Positions 1 through 13,153 of a DNA stretch of 64,000 nucleotides are shown piece by piece; positions within the stretch are counted from its first letter, which is position 1, and the number at the start of each line of letters is the position of its first letter. The notes beneath the pieces are model-generated. The model was given only the letters and a program-made list of their open reading frames with translations, was not told the origin of the DNA and made no database searches. The translations under genes and the position numbers were made by a program. The DNA lies in the NCBI RefSeq assembly GCF_000004075.3, contig NC_026659.2, forward strand, positions 1,860,001 to 1,924,000, in the 5' to 3' direction. The DNA is from Cucumis sativus (taxonomy: Eukaryota; Streptophyta; Magnoliopsida; Cucurbitales; Cucurbitaceae).

Positions 1-460
1 ATCTGAAGCACTTAAATTCATACGATATCCAAATATGTGGAACAATAATTGCGATCCTCAGCGTCTTTAGAGTTTCTTGGTCATGTAGTCCCAAAAACAT
101 AGACCAGCACATGATATAAAGTTGGAAAATGTGTTTTAACTCTTTACTCATATTCTCAGCTAATTCGGAATCTTTGAGAATTGTGAAGTGCAAGGAGAAA
201 GGGAACAGAAACAGCAGAATACAAATTTGTTCATATTTCATTGTTGATTAGTGATTCAAAGGCACTCCGATTAAAGCTACTATCATATTGGATACTTTTG
301 GTGGTAGGAGTTATACAAGCTACTCTAGGATTGAACATGTACAAGGAACTTAGAAACTTAAGGAGAAAAAAAAAATCAAGAAAAGGGTTAAAAAAAAAAA
401 GAAGAAAATGAGAGTTTTACAACCTTTCTATATGTCAAATTGTATGTATACCTTCCACTT
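1..460. other. 3' flank of the LRR pseudokinase gene
   Basis: This stretch lies downstream of the stop codon of the minus-strand receptor-like gene and probably includes its 3' UTR. It holds short A-runs near 366-405. I see no coding exon or recognisable repeat in it. Confidence 0.5.
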
Positions 461-3400
461 CTATGAGAGTGCAAGCTCTGCCCATGCCAAAGAAGAAGCC
501 TTAAACTCAATGGCAACAGAGGTATCAATTCTAGTTTCTAACATGGCGCAGAGCTCCTTCATTGATACCGGTTTTGTTGGCTGCTGACGGATGCAAAGGT
601 TCGCCACCTCGCATATTACCTCAAGGTCTTCATATCTAAAATGCTTCAGTTGAGGATCAACAAGGTACGACATCACTTCTGGCATTTCGATATAGTCCTT
701 GGCCTGTATCAGAAAGGCTTTTAGTTCCAAAGAGGTACACTTAACAATCCACAACAGGTTTATCATGGAAGATCGTTAATTCTTACCCAATCTACCAAGT
801 TTCCTTTGTCTTTACAGTACAGAGGCCTCCCACTGATTATTTCGAGTAGAAGGACACCGAATGCATAGATGTTACCTTGCACATCGAGATGTCGTGCTTC
901 TAGAGAGTTTGGAAGAACACATATTGCACCTTGGCTGGCTATAGATCCCGAGTTCTTTTCCGATCGTGAAAGAATAGTCTTCCAACTTTCGAAGTCTATT
1001 AGCTGATATCCAATAGAACTTCCATCTCAGATAACTTTTCCGTTTGAACAATAATGCAAACAATGACTTGTTTAGAGAGATTTACCTTCGGAAAAAAATC
1101 ATCTGTGAGATATACAGCATTGGAATTCAGCTCGGATATGGTGAATGGAGGTTGGAGTTCTGTGTGAAGATAGTTAAGTCCCCGAGCAATGCCTAAAATA
1201 ATCTTCATGCGCCTTGTCCAAGATAATTGACATGCTTCTCCATCTGCAATCATTGCAAAACAATAAACATCAAGAACTATGAAAAAAATTAAGAACAAAA
1301 GTCAGAAAAGAGAATTAAATGTTGGCTTACAATGTAGATGCTCATATAATGTGCCATTTGATGCATACTCAAAAACTAGCATCCTTGTAAATGGAGTACT
1401 CTCTCTGCAATAACCCAGTAATTTCCCCGTATTCTCGTGGTTAATTCGTGACAAATCTGCTACCTAAATAGATATTTGTAACAAAATCTATTCAATTAAT
1501 ATCTGTCTAAAAATAGAGTTCAAGGGAAATCATTTCCTCCGTCATTGATTAAAAAGAAGAAAGCAACAGTACCTCTGTCTGAAAATAGAGTTCAAGGTAT
1601 CCTGTCCATTGCTCTTCTTTCATGCTCATTGAGATAACCGCGATCTCAGGTCCAGTTTTCATGGTGCCCTTGTATACCAAACTGTCTCGAGAGGAGCCAA
1701 TTATGTTGCTGAAGTCTTCACAAGCTAATTCAAGTTCTTGTCGACTAAATCTTGTTACATTCTTTAAAATCTCAGGATCTGCACAAAAGATCACATGAAT
1801 ATTGCTCTCTTTCTTCCTAAAAACACAGTATCAATGAATAAGGTGCTCCTCGACATTATATGTATATAGGAGGACACACTTCCTACATTCACCTTCCTTT
1901 TCAAGCAATATGGTAAGCAAAAGAAGGGGGTAACGAACCTACATATACTGGAGCGTAGTACTTTCTACTTCCAGCTTTCTTCCATGGCAATATCATGGAG
2001 GACTTTCGATTGAACTTCTGGACTGCAGTGAGAACAGCAACAAGGAAGAGAGAACCCACCAGAGTTCCTGTTACTATCTCAAGGGCCAAAAGCCAGATAG
2101 GTTTTGACGTTGTTTGATGATGGTTCTGCTCATTGGTTCCCGGATGGCTCTTAGTCACAGCAGGTTCTAAGAATCAAAAGAATTGCAATCAGTATTAGTT
2201 ATAGAAAAACCTAGGAAAGAACAAGTTTTTCCACCTATAAGTTACTGAGCATTTCAAAACAGATGTTAGTTTTCCCTTTAGTTACAACAAAACTACGCAA
2301 CTACAAGGAATAACACGCACCACATTGTGCTGAAGGACGTTGTTTGGAGTTAATTTTATGGAGGCAATTCCCTTGGAAACTTGACCTGCAGGAAGTAGAT
2401 TAGAGGAGGAAAAGAATTATCAATTCCAGAACAAGAAAGAGAACTAAGAAGATACCCCGGAAGATGCTCCAAACACTTTGGTATGCTCCCAACAAAAAAG
2501 TTATACGAAAAGTCGGCAACTCTTAGCTGAGATGAGCCACAGAACCCAGTCAAGTTCGTTTTTGTCGCATACCTGAAACATTAGTAGAACATAAGATATT
2601 AAAACCTGAAAGGAGTTTGAAGGAAGAAAGTATAAAAATAAGTCTTTAGCATGCACATTTAGTAACTCATCTAGTTCCACTTCTTCCACTTTTTTAAAAA
2701 GTTCCCTCCTACATTTCACTTTTGAGACAACATAGAACAAGAAATAATTATACAATTATTAACGAGAAAAAGAAACAAGAATCTTACCAAATGATTTTAT
2801 AATTCCATGTTTCCTACAATATAATAAACTAAACAAAAATACTAAATTCTGACATCCAGCAGTTAGCCCAAGATAGTGGAACATTGCAACATAGAATTTG
2901 AAGATCCAAGGAAATCATATTAACTAAAAAATTTTGTCCATGAAACTTTAAACAAAAATATCAAGTTTATAGAAACAATACAATCTCAGAGCATAAGATT
3001 ATAAGAAAAAACTGACTTAGTTCTTCAAGGTATGGTCTGAATGTCCACTTACAGTTCAGTATGATCTGAATGGCCAACAGTTCCTCCAAGCTTATTTCTA
3101 TCCAGCCTTAGTTCCTCAAGGCATCTCAAATTTCCCAACTCAGGAGGCAGCTTACCAGTGAACTCATTAGACTGTAGGTTTCTGCCACCACAGCAAAGGA
3201 ATAAATAAAAAAAGAAACCAAAAGAAAATCCATTTATGAAAACCTCTGAGGAAGAGAAGTTACTTTACATTTTCACAAGTTTGGTTAAATTCCCAAATTC
3301 TGAAGGAATTGGACCTGTTAATTGATTCATCCCCAAGTCCAAGATTCTGAGGTTTTTTAAGTAGCCTAACTCCTTGGGAACTGGACCATGCAGCTTATTC

Positions 3401-4388
3401 CCATGCACAATTCTACATCCCCATCACATAAAAATTGCACTTATAATGATTGATACAGAAAGAAAATTTTCAAAAGAAGCTAAACTCTTTAGCGTTTTCA
3501 ATTTTGAATGAGGTGGAAAATGGCTTACAATTCTTCCAAGAAGCTAAGTTGACCCAAATCTCCTGAAAGAAACCCTTTTATTGCAGAATATGAAATGTTA
3601 CTGCAAAAGAAGAGTTCCCAAACATAAGCCTGTGATATTTCTATGAAAGAAATTGTCAAGAAATTGGAAATTTCAAAGGAGATGAAGCCATATCTAACAT
3701 CTTTATAACATGGTCTCTAGTTGGAGAACATGAAATGCCAGACCATAAGCAAGGATCTGGTTGAAGGCTGTTCCAGTTGGAGAAGACTTGATATGGATCT
3801 TCAAATACTTCTGACCTGAAGGCCCCAAGAACCATGACTGAACAAAATCAAGAAAAAGGAATTTTTAGTCAGGGAATTCATTTAAACTACTTTTTGTTCC
3901 TCAAAAGATCTGAAAGTTTAAGCCAAGCAAAATCCTAATTCCAATTTTACCTAGATATAGTTCTACACAAATCCTTGATAGAGAAAAAAATTAAATTACA
4001 AGTAGCTTAGACTGAAATTCAAAAGTTACTAAGAATGTCAGGAAAATAATGAATTTTTTCATCCCAAACATTTAGGGAAACAAGAACAGTGGAAAAATAG
4101 AGAGCCCACTTCAGCATTGCCAAAAAAAATTACCAAATCTTGCCACAACACAACAATCTGTACTCCAAATGTCTAACCAAATTTTAACAGTTTAACTTCC
4201 TTTTTTCCAGAACTACCATTTTCTTTACAAAGTAAAAGAATATAAAGACACAAGATCTAAGAAAGGAAAAGATTGTGGGTACAAAGGAAAAAACGCATAC
4301 CTTCATTGGAAGAAATAGAATCACACGCCTCAAAAAGAACCCCCAAAATCAAACTGAGAAACACCACAAGAGAAGTAAAAGATTCCAT
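461..4388 (-). CDS. LRR receptor-like protein with a degenerate kinase domain (At1g63430-like, LRR-VI type)
   Basis: Thirteen exons, 5' to 3': 4301-4388, 3699-3837, 3529-3600, 3269-3412, 3053-3181, 2456-2572, 2321-2385, 1939-2166, 1573-1778, 1331-1463, 1086-1243, 787-1002, 461-703. All introns are GT..AG and the phases close into 645 residues. The start at 4388 opens a signal peptide (MESFTSLVVFLSLILGVLFE). An LRR N-terminal cap with WNSLQPDPCLWSGISC follows, then about four leucine-rich repeats to residue 190. A membrane segment lies near 275-298, followed by a basic stop-transfer stretch and a kinase-like domain at about 345-630. The kinase lacks key residues: the beta-3 lysine is gone (EIAVISM), the HRD region reads FTISELNSNAVYL, and DFG reads DFE. 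It is therefore probably a pseudokinase acting as a plasma-membrane scaffold or co-receptor. The family includes MRH1-like proteins. Ligand and partners are unknown. Confidence 0.93.
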
Positions 4389-4880
4389 CTTCTTCACTCA
4401 GTTTCCACAAGAAAACCAAGTTCCAGTGACAGTTCACATTCAAAAGAGCAAGAATGAAACAAACCCAGAAACAAAAAACTGAGAGCCAAAAAGAAAATTC
4501 AAACAAGTTGAAGACTTGGGTTCTGTGGAAAAGAGTGAAAGAAGAAGAAGCAATAACTCCAGTTCAGTGGTTTGGTACAGATTACAGAGAGGAAAAGAGG
4601 GAAATTAAGTGATATTATGAAGTTAATATTTGATTCCAAAGTACCCAAAAGAGAAGAAACAGACGAAAATTTAAAGATAGAGAAAAAAAACCCAAGAACG
4701 AGAACAGGAAAAAAAAAAGGGAAAATGAGAAGAACCCAAAAGAGAAGAGATGTTGAAGAAGCTTTGGATTGAGAAGAAAAACAGAGAAAAAGGGATTCTA
4801 AAGAAATGGATAGAAAAAAGGAAAGCAAAAATGTGAGTGACAGATAGATGGGAACAGAGAATGTTTCATTTCCTTTCATT
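4389..4880 (-). promoter_or_regulatory. Probable 5' UTR and core promoter of the LRR pseudokinase gene
   Basis: Immediately upstream of the start codon the minus strand reads as a long CT-rich leader (GAGA/AAGAA on the plus strand, about 4389-4860), which is common in plant 5' UTRs. A TATA-repeat tract at about 4914-4927 lies beyond it. The short ORFs on both strands here are low-complexity artefacts. The exact transcription start cannot be seen. Confidence 0.4.
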
Positions 4881-6369
4881 TTTCAGCGCTTAAACTTTCT
4901 TGGATTTTTTTAAATATATATATATATGTATGTATATAATTATTATTTATTGAATTAATGAAGTTTTTTCATTGCCAATTATTTTAAATCAAACACCTCT
5001 CCAATTGGATAATTATATTATTGGTGGATATTTTTTCTAAAAAAATTAAATTAAATAATTTTATCTATTTTTATTTTTAATTAATTTTCATTCACATAAA
5101 TATTAATTTGAATTTAAAAGCAAATGATGTAATTCAATCAAGACATTATTATTTTTGTAGTGAAATGATGTTTGTTAATCGTTAGCATTATCAAATCCTT
5201 ATCAATCTATGTCAAACCAATTTCTCTTATAGATTCAATCAATCAACACCAGTTTTAATGTAATTTTGTATAGAATAAAAAAGTGAATAATATGTACAAA
5301 TAGTCGAAGTATCTTTTTATTTTATATATAAAATTTAGTAAAAGAATAGAGGAGATGTATTTTCTTTTAATCGAGCATAAATGTAACTTAGTTAGCTATA
5401 AGCTAGCTAATCACGTACAAGGATACATATAGAATATGATTTAGATTGAATGAAAACTATTTTATCATGTGTGGGTTCTACTTTATATTTTCTTATTCTT
5501 GTTTTAATTCAACTTTTTCCTTTTGTTGGTTCTCATTGTTTCCAACAAAGAAAATTTAATTAAAAATACACACATACACAAGAAAATAAGAGAAACAAAC
5601 AATTGAGGTGTTGACATTTTATTGAATATTCTTATATGTCCATCACTTATCCAACATTTACCACATAAAATTAAAGGTTAATTAATAGACATTTCAATGA
5701 AATTAAAGAATATCAATCAACCAAACATAATGAAAATATCACTAATGTAGACCTAAAACTAATAATAAAAACTATTAACTTAAATATTGCAATGTTTTTA
5801 AATATTTTCTAAAATTATTGCAATGCCTACAGAAATTTCCAAAATTAAATTGGTTCTTTCGTACATTAAAAAAGTAATTTGAAAAAAAAAATTACAATTC
5901 CATTTTGATTCCTATGAAAAAGAAAAGCAATTTATTCCTTCCATGCATTTGATTCTTTTTTCTTAAAAAAATATGGAAAAGACAAAAAATAACAAAAATA
6001 ACAAAATTGATGGATGAAAAGGAAAAATTGGACCATCAAACAAAAGTTTATATTTTTCACTTTTGATTTATTAGAACAGATTTAAAGTAATTTTCATAGG
6101 CAACAAAGAAATAAATGAGTTAGAGAAGTGTCTCCATCTTATACTAAAAAATTTATACTTTACTATTAACAAATCTCTCCCTTTCATAGTCTATCAAGTT
6201 AGACCTAAAAACAAAGACTTCTAAGTCTTTCCTTAGTCCAAATACAAATTAAACTAAAAAGGAAAAACAGAGAAAAGAAGATTTAGGTCTTCCTCTTCCC
6301 TTCCACGTAAATTCACAAAATTATTGTAATAAGTTTCGAAAGAATAAATTTTTATATATCAAATAACAC

Positions 6370-6456
6370 ATCATACCAATACTAATACATCGAATTTCAT
6401 CATAATTACTTTAAAGTTGAGCATATTTGGATGAGAGTAGTATTCAGATGGTCAAT
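6370..6456 (+). pseudogene. Degenerate 5S rRNA-like sequence, copy 1
   Basis: The stretch aligns without large gaps to about nucleotides 8-92 of plant 5S rRNA: ATCATACC, ACTAAT, CATCA, an AGTTGAGCAT box-A-like segment, and GAGAGTAGTATTCAGATGG over the box C region. Most differences are C to T or G to A, as expected from decay of methylated DNA. The copy breaks off at the GATGG block, just before copy 2. It could be an rDNA-derived pseudogene or the 5S-like part of a Cassandra-type TRIM retroelement. The alignment rests on my memory of the 5S sequence. Confidence 0.72.
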
Positions 6457-6460
6457 GATA

Positions 6461-6574
6461 TATCATGTTAACACTAATGCACTGAATTTCATAAGAACTT
6501 TGCAGTTAAGTGTGATTGTACACGATAGTAGTACTAATTAAATTGGGTAACTACTTGAAAATTTCTTGTGTTGT
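6461..6574 (+). pseudogene. Degenerate 5S rRNA-like sequence, copy 2
   Basis: It begins about 5 bp after copy 1 in the same orientation and covers nearly the whole 5S rRNA. It retains ACTAATGCACTGAATTTCAT, AGAACTTTGCAGTTAAGTGT, ATAGTAGTACTAA, TTGGGTAAC and the terminal TTCTTGTGTTGTA. The box A equivalent is better kept than in copy 1. C-to-T and G-to-A changes dominate again. The near-zero spacing is unlike a normal 5S array, where spacers run to hundreds of base pairs. No second long terminal repeat is evident nearby. Confidence 0.75.
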
Positions 6575-6776
6575 ATCCATTTTTAAAATATTCAAGATAT
6601 CATAAAAAGTTTAACTTAATTGACATATATATACTAAGAACTAAAAAGTTTCAGGTAACCCTCAACTTATACTAAAAATGGATTGGAAAGCGTTTTTTTC
6701 TTTCAACTTTAAAGTCAAAGGCTCAATCTCTCATCTATATACGGGATACATACAAAACTAAACGGAAAGATAAATA

Positions 6777-6800
6777 TAGAGAGAGAGAGAGGAGAGGAGG
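6777..6800. repeat. GA microsatellite
   Basis: Imperfect (GA)n ending in GGAGAGGAGG, within the intergenic tract. No gene is attached to it. Confidence 0.7.
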
Positions 6801-8860
6801 CTCCATATTTATTATTCACATTATTTGGAAGCAATACACACACACGAGGGTTCCTTTAATTTCTTTTATTTCTGTTTTTCATTTCTTTTAATAACTGTTT
6901 CATAAATTACCATATAATATATTATTCTATACACATATGTTTATCAACATCTATATATATATATAGTACTAGCCAACCACTTACTAGTAAAATGAAATTG
7001 TAATGTAACGCAATCTAAAGTTCCTGTATGCATTTCTAATCTTTTTTAATTTTAAATAATTATCCAAATAATTATGAATTGGGTTTGATTATTTTGTGAA
7101 CTTTTAATTTATTTTCGTAAATAGAAGGTGTGTTGTGGGCCAAAATATTGATATATATTTATAAGAGTCAATAAACATCATTCAAAAAAAAAAAAGGAAA
7201 AATAAATAATGTTCTAAAGAAAAAGAGAAAAGAGAAAAAGGAATAAAGAAGTACAATTAATTAATTAATTATCAAACAAAACTTAACCAAAGTGTGTGCA
7301 TATGATGACACATACAATTATGTTGTTTCCCCACTATAAATGACATATGCTTTAATTCAAAACTAAGTACCAAATAAGTTGAAATTTATAGGTTGGATTG
7401 GGAAATATTCTCAAAATATAGAACCATAGTAATAATTAGTTTAAGTGAGATTAAGTTATTTATTATTTAATTAATTTTACAGCTTGTTGTGAATTTTAGT
7501 TTTAAATTAATACTTTTATTTAAGTAAGTAAGTAAAAGAGGGGAAAAAAAGTCAATAGTTTTGGTAGATAGAGAAGACTAAGTTGGAACTATGTGACTAA
7601 TCTTAACCAATACATTGTTTAATTTTAATTAGTTTGGTAAGATGGAAACTTTGGTTAATTTATTGATTTAATTTTAATATTAAGAAAAATTAGAATAGGA
7701 AGCTTCTTCTTGTTTTCTTTCCTTCATCTTCAGTCATTTTTTTAATCATAGAAAGGAAGATTTGTATGAACATGTGACAAAACACAATAATAATTTTTTT
7801 TTGTACTTATTCCAATATTTTTAAAATTAAAATAAAAACTAAAGTTGATTTATTCATAATTTAATTATGGAAGATAATTTGTAGGATTTTTTCTTTACAC
7901 AAAAATATAAGAGTGAGAGCTTCGAATAAAAATGAATACATAAATCATTCCAATTATACAATAATTTCACCATCTCAAAATTTTAATTTAAGAGACCAAA
8001 CTTTTACTAAGTTTATATGAAAAGAGAATATATATATATATATCTCTTTTTAATCACCGCTTAGAGAAATTTTGAGGTCCACTTTTTTCCTTCTTGTTGT
8101 CAAAAAGTTTTGTGTAATAAATTGGTGCATTAAATATTTTTGGTGTAGCTTCATCCTCCAAATTTTGTCCTTTCTAGTTCTAAACTCTTTTTTTTTTTTT
8201 CATTCTCTTGTTTAATAAATAAAAGAAAAAAAAATCATTGCTATTTCCATTATAGACACTTCATTAAATCTTATTCTTCATTAAATTTAGAGTTTAGGAG
8301 GGAATATAATCAATTTAACTTCTTAAGGATATGTTTGTGGCAACCACATAGCATAGTACATAATGGGGAGGTCCATATCATTTTAATGGGAGTATGATTT
8401 TTTGAATTGATTTTTTTTTTTACAAAAAGAAATTATTCATTGATAAATACAACTTTTGATCATAAAGTAATTAATCCATATACTTTTATTTTATGTATGA
8501 GGATGTTGATTTACATAATTGATGATTAACTTAGAAATTGGTATAAGCATTAGTTAATATCAATTAATTTAGTATTAGTTTAATAGATGGATTATATATT
8601 AAATCATAGTAATTGTAGTATTAAATATCTCTTTGCTATTATGTAACTTTGTTTTTCCTTCTAAAAAATGTTACATCAAGAGCAACCTTTCATTTTTTTT
8701 TTTTTTTTTTGTATTGGACACATAAATTTAGGTTCCATGGGCTAAGGTCCATTCATAATTTATAGTTTTCAACCAGAGGGATGGCCCATTGGACTTCCCT
8801 TCTCTTATCTCATTGAAGTCCAACAAAAAGAAAAGTTTTTTAGAAATAATTTTAAAACAT

Positions 8861-9349
8861 GTCTCATTTAATAACTATTTGGTTTTTAGCTTATAAAAAT
8901 TAAGTCTATAAATACTTTTTTTTACTTTTAAATTTCTTGTTTTGTTATCTAGCTTGTACTAGTTATTGAAAAATCAATCTAAATTCTCAAAACTAAAAAA
9001 ATATATATATTATACTTGATTTTAGAATTTAACTACAAATCTACCTTTTACTTGAAAAGACACATAAACTAGTAAGTTTTAAAAGTGAAATAAAATGAAC
9101 TTCGTTTTCAAAAACCAAAAGTAAATTTAAAGTCCCGTTTTTGTTTTTTGTTTTTTTGTTTATTAAAAGCAAAAACTATGTTTGATATCTGACTTAAAAA
9201 CAATTATTTTTTTAGTTTTCTTCCCTAATTTAAAAGGGCATCTTTTAAAAAAAAACAAAAAGTGAATTAGTAAGCAAACACTTACATTCTTCAGAAATAA
9301 AAAAATCAAAAACCAATAAACAAAAAATGAATGAGTTACCAAACGAGTC
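8861..9349. mobile_element. MITE with about 20-bp terminal inverted repeats (family A, copy 1)
   Basis: The left end reads GTCTCATTTAATAACTATTT. The right end, read on the other strand, is GACTCGTTTGGTAACTCATT, so the ends are imperfect inverted repeats. The interior is T-rich at the left and A-rich at the right, with mirrored blocks such as TTTGGTTTTTAG near the left end and ATCAAAAACCAATAAAC near the right. Length is about 490 bp and no transposase is present, which fits a non-autonomous DNA element. A related copy lies at about 54787-55030. I could not identify a convincing target-site duplication, so the superfamily is undecided. Confidence 0.68.
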
Positions 9350-9685
9350 TTAGAAATTGATAAACCAACTTAAGCTAGGTGGATATGGAACGTTGAAACA
9401 TATTCTCTTAACTTTCAATTATTTTATGAATTTTACATTAAAAACCGAGTAGAATTAATCATAAGAAATTAAGTCAAATTTAGATGAATAATAATTCAAA
9501 CATCATGATTTTTTTTTTTAAAAAAAAAACATATACATTTCTTTAACAGAAAGTATACAAATAAAATAAACAACTACTAAGTTTAAAATTCCATGAAATA
9601 ATCAAATTGATGCCAAAGTAACTTTGGCTGTTTCTATTTCAAAAAAAAAAAAAGAGTGGAAAAAAGAAAAGCATATATTTAAGGT

Positions 9686-12600
9686 TTAATTTTGAATCCA
9701 AAAATGATTTTCCCACTTCTCCACTTGGCTTATTAGATTAGCATTTCTTCTATAAAGCCTTTGGAGAGAAGGGGTATCAAATGGTGGTGGCATGGAGCAA
9801 GGGATTGTGAGAGAGGGAGTTTTCACCATGGATTCCTTCATGAACTTCTTCTCTGGCCCGTCCCTCGGACAAGCCATTGTCTCGGAGCAGACTTCCATTG
9901 CGCCCGTCGGGATTTCAGGTTGAAACCGAAGGAGCTTCGCGTAGTGGTTGAGGAGATGAAACATGTAGTCATACACATTTTCCATCCTTAACTCTTGTTG
10001 GATGAAGTTACTTGCTGTTTTTCCTATATCTTGTGCCTATAAAAACACTATATTAAACAAAATATAGAGAGTTTTTTTTTCTTGTATGAAGAATGACGAT
10101 TAGATTTCTAAATTTATCATTCTAAATTTTAATAAGGGAATCAATTTAGACTTTTGTTATTTTCTTTTAAAATTTGTCAATTTTATTTTGAATAAATCTC
10201 TAATACAGTAGGGTATGAATCAATAAATTAACAATTTTATTAACTCTCTCTTGTCAAATTTAATTAATCTCTCTTGTCAGGTCATTCTTTTTTTTTTCTT
10301 TTTCGATCAAAATTAAAAAAAAAAAAATGTAGAATGGTCAAGCCAAAATTTTCACTCCTATTACTTTTTGAATCAGCATTTTTCCTAATTTTTTAAAGAC
10401 CTACCTCATCTTTCTAAATAACCCAAATAATTACTAGTATATTGATTTGCTTGTGACGATTTAGAACTTTATTATAAGTCATTTCTCATGACATCTTCAA
10501 AATAAATTCTAAACATATATGCTACTTAGAATTTGAAGTTTTGAAATAGAGGTTTCAAGATTCATTTAAAATAGATTCTAGGGTTAGGATTGTTATACAT
10601 ATATGTATATATATGTTATTTACCTTTTGTTTGTGGGAATTGCCCCAATGGACAGCAAACTTGATGGATTTGCACTTATGGTCATCACTAAGAGGCCAAT
10701 AATGGTGAAGTGGCTCCAAAGATCTACTGAAGAAATCATAGAAATTGGGCTTTACAAGCAATGTCATTGAATCACATGCCAATATATACTTTTCACTCAC
10801 TGACCATCCATATCCTTCTATGTAGATTTTGTACCTATATGTTTCCACCAAAAAAATCAAATAATTACATTTGTTAACGCAGATTTCTACGTCCCTTAAC
10901 TTATTCAAACAAATTATACATAGAGGATGCTGAGAGAAACAATCTTTACCTTTAACTTTACTTTTACAATTACTATGTAAAGCTCAAGTTTATGGGTAGT
11001 AAAATACATTACCTATAAGTGCACTGGTTTGCCAACTTTGATTGCTTATAACCTTGTTGAGACTCTTGAATCCAATCCTGAAAAATAATTTATTATAGGA
11101 TAACTATTTCATTTTTTTTTAGGGTTACTAAATCAAATCAAAATTGACTTACTACAGTAACAAACAAATTTAACTTAATAACAATGTTAGTTAAAAATAA
11201 TCAAAATGTTTTATGGTTAAAAATACAAAAACAACCATGATAATAGGAACAAAAGTTTAGGAACCTGAATATAGAGACGAGCATTCCAATCATTTTGAAG
11301 GGAGAGGTTGCATTTGAGAAGATCTTGTCTTGTGTCAGCCACATAAGGATTCCCTTTCCAATATGCAAAAGCTTCCCTTTTCATCCATTTCCTCTTCTCA
11401 TTCCCTTTTTTCAATTCCTTCAACAAATTCTCCCATGGCCTTATGTTTATCTCTGCCCTAATATTTTATTTAATTACCCAACATTTCCAAATTTAATTAA
11501 TTAAACAATAACAACATTTTTTTATTGAAACAACTTTTAAAGATATATATATATTAATCGACAAAACATGAATTTATTTTTTAGATTATATCAATTTAAA
11601 CCCCAAGCTAATAACTATATCAAATTAGATTTAGTATTTTCACAAACGCATTCAAGCGGGAGTTTAAATCCTTACATTTATAAAAATTCAATGTCTAATT
11701 TGATATAACAATTAGTTTAGGATGATAATTATATATATATATATTGAAAAAATACAAACATGTAAAAAAATAATAATAAGACAACATGTTTCATGCCATG
11801 TCATGCAATCTATTTTTTTTTTTTTTTTTTGGAAATAAACAAATTTATTTTCCCGAAGTAAAGGAAGGCAGAAAAATAATATAGTTTTTGTCTTTATAAA
11901 ATAAATTATAAAGAAATGAATGGAACACGGCGATCTACCCGGACAGGTTTGAATTAAAAAGGAAAAACAAACCATTAGGTATAGATAACGCCAGCTGTCG
12001 AACGTGGCAAAATCTAGGTGGTCTCCTCTTGCCATCTGGCAATAAAACCTCACGTCAACAAACCGGTCCTACCGCCAACTAAGTGTGTTTCCTTCTTCTC
12101 CAATATTATTTTAACACGTGTGCCCCACTAAATTGAAATTATAAGGTCTTTAAAAATTCCAAGAATTAAAATATTATTTTCGCCACAGTACTTTTTCAAA
12201 TCTCCAATTATATTCCTTATCATTTTTTTAACCTAATATTTACTAGCGTTGATTTTTATTATATTTTTAACTTTAAAAACTAAATGATATTTGAATGAAA
12301 TTTAAATTATTAAAAAAAAAATGAGAAGAAAAGAGAAGTTACCATCCCCAGAAGGACCAATCCGGGAACACAATATCCAAGGTCTCCTCATCTCCGCAAT
12401 ACCGGAACACCGGCGGTGCCTCCACCGTATCCACTCCCGCATTCCGGTAGTCGGCTGATTTAACGACCGGCCGGTCGTCACAGTCAAACATCAGCTCCAA
12501 ATCAGGGATTTGCCCTGGGTATCTTCTCAAAAGCTGCAAAATCCCCCAAATTGTAAACAAATCTCTCGTTTGAATCGACTTCTTGTAGTGCTCCACGTAG

Positions 12601-13153
12601 ACAATCCCGCGGACCACCGCCAGCCGGAAATGCGCCGTTGCCTTCCCTTTCTCCACCATCTCTCTCGTGATTCCCCCCGCCGCCCACGGCTTCAGATCCT
12701 CGTGGATCCATCGGAAGTACTCCGGGCAAACGGACCGACCCGATGGGCCGATTGATTCGGGTTCGTAAAGGGTCGGGTAGTCTTTACGGCAAGTGAAATG
12801 CTGGGTTTGGTTTGTGGTGGAAGATGAAGAACAGTTAAGTGGGTAATATTTGATTGATTTTTTGGGGATTTTTTCTGTTTGGTTGCCGAGAAAGTTAGTG
12901 TGAAACAGAGTCTGCAGAACAGAGCAAGCAGATTAAAAATGTGTACAAACAAAGAAGCTTAGAAAAGCGTTTAGTTGGAGTTTGGTGTGAAGCTTACGAA
13001 TTGGAGGCGAGTGGAGGAAATGAGGACGGCAGCGAGGAAGAAGATGGCGGCGGCCGGAACTGCGACGGCGGCGGAGCGTTTTCGAAGAGATAATTCCCAA
13101 ATGGGTCTCCGGGAAGGTGGAAAAATTGAAGTTGAAATTGGAAATCTCTGCAT
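9686..13153 (-). CDS. GT90 / DUF821 (CAP10-like, rumi-type) O-glycosyltransferase, type II membrane protein
   Basis: Six exons, 5' to 3': 12998-13153, 12343-12911, 11265-11457, 11013-11077, 10624-10834, 9686-10036. Splice sites are GT..AG and the phases close to 514 residues. Residues 1-30 are a short basic cytosolic tail, followed by a hydrophobic anchor at about 32-50 (VAVPAAAIFFLAAVLISS), so the enzyme is probably Golgi or ER lumenal. A cysteine-bearing stem comes next. The CAP10/GT90 domain spans about 100-480, with DLELMFDCDDRPVV, PDWSFWGWAEINIRPW, YWKGNP and YKIYIEGYGWSVSEKYILA. In animals Rumi adds glucose or xylose to EGF repeats. The plant substrate is not evident from sequence and may be a wall or secreted glycan. 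Intron 2 (11458-12342) is long and holds a CACGTG and a 21-22 bp poly-T. Arabidopsis At1g63420 is a likely counterpart. Confidence 0.93.

Larger units (their letters stand above)
4881..9685. other. Gene-free AT-rich intergenic tract
   Basis: About 4.8 kb between the LRR gene and the 3' end of the GT90 gene. I see no supported exon. It contains decayed 5S rRNA-like sequence (6370-6574), a GA/AG microsatellite (about 6777-6800), short TA runs (about 6950-6964 and 8030-8043), poly-T and poly-A runs, and a MITE (8861-9349). The rest shows no structure I can name. Confidence 0.6.

Noticed and set aside
4499-4879. 126-codon minus-strand ORF upstream of the LRR gene
   Set aside because: It is the CT-rich leader of the LRR gene read in frame (S/F/L-rich) and is not a protein.
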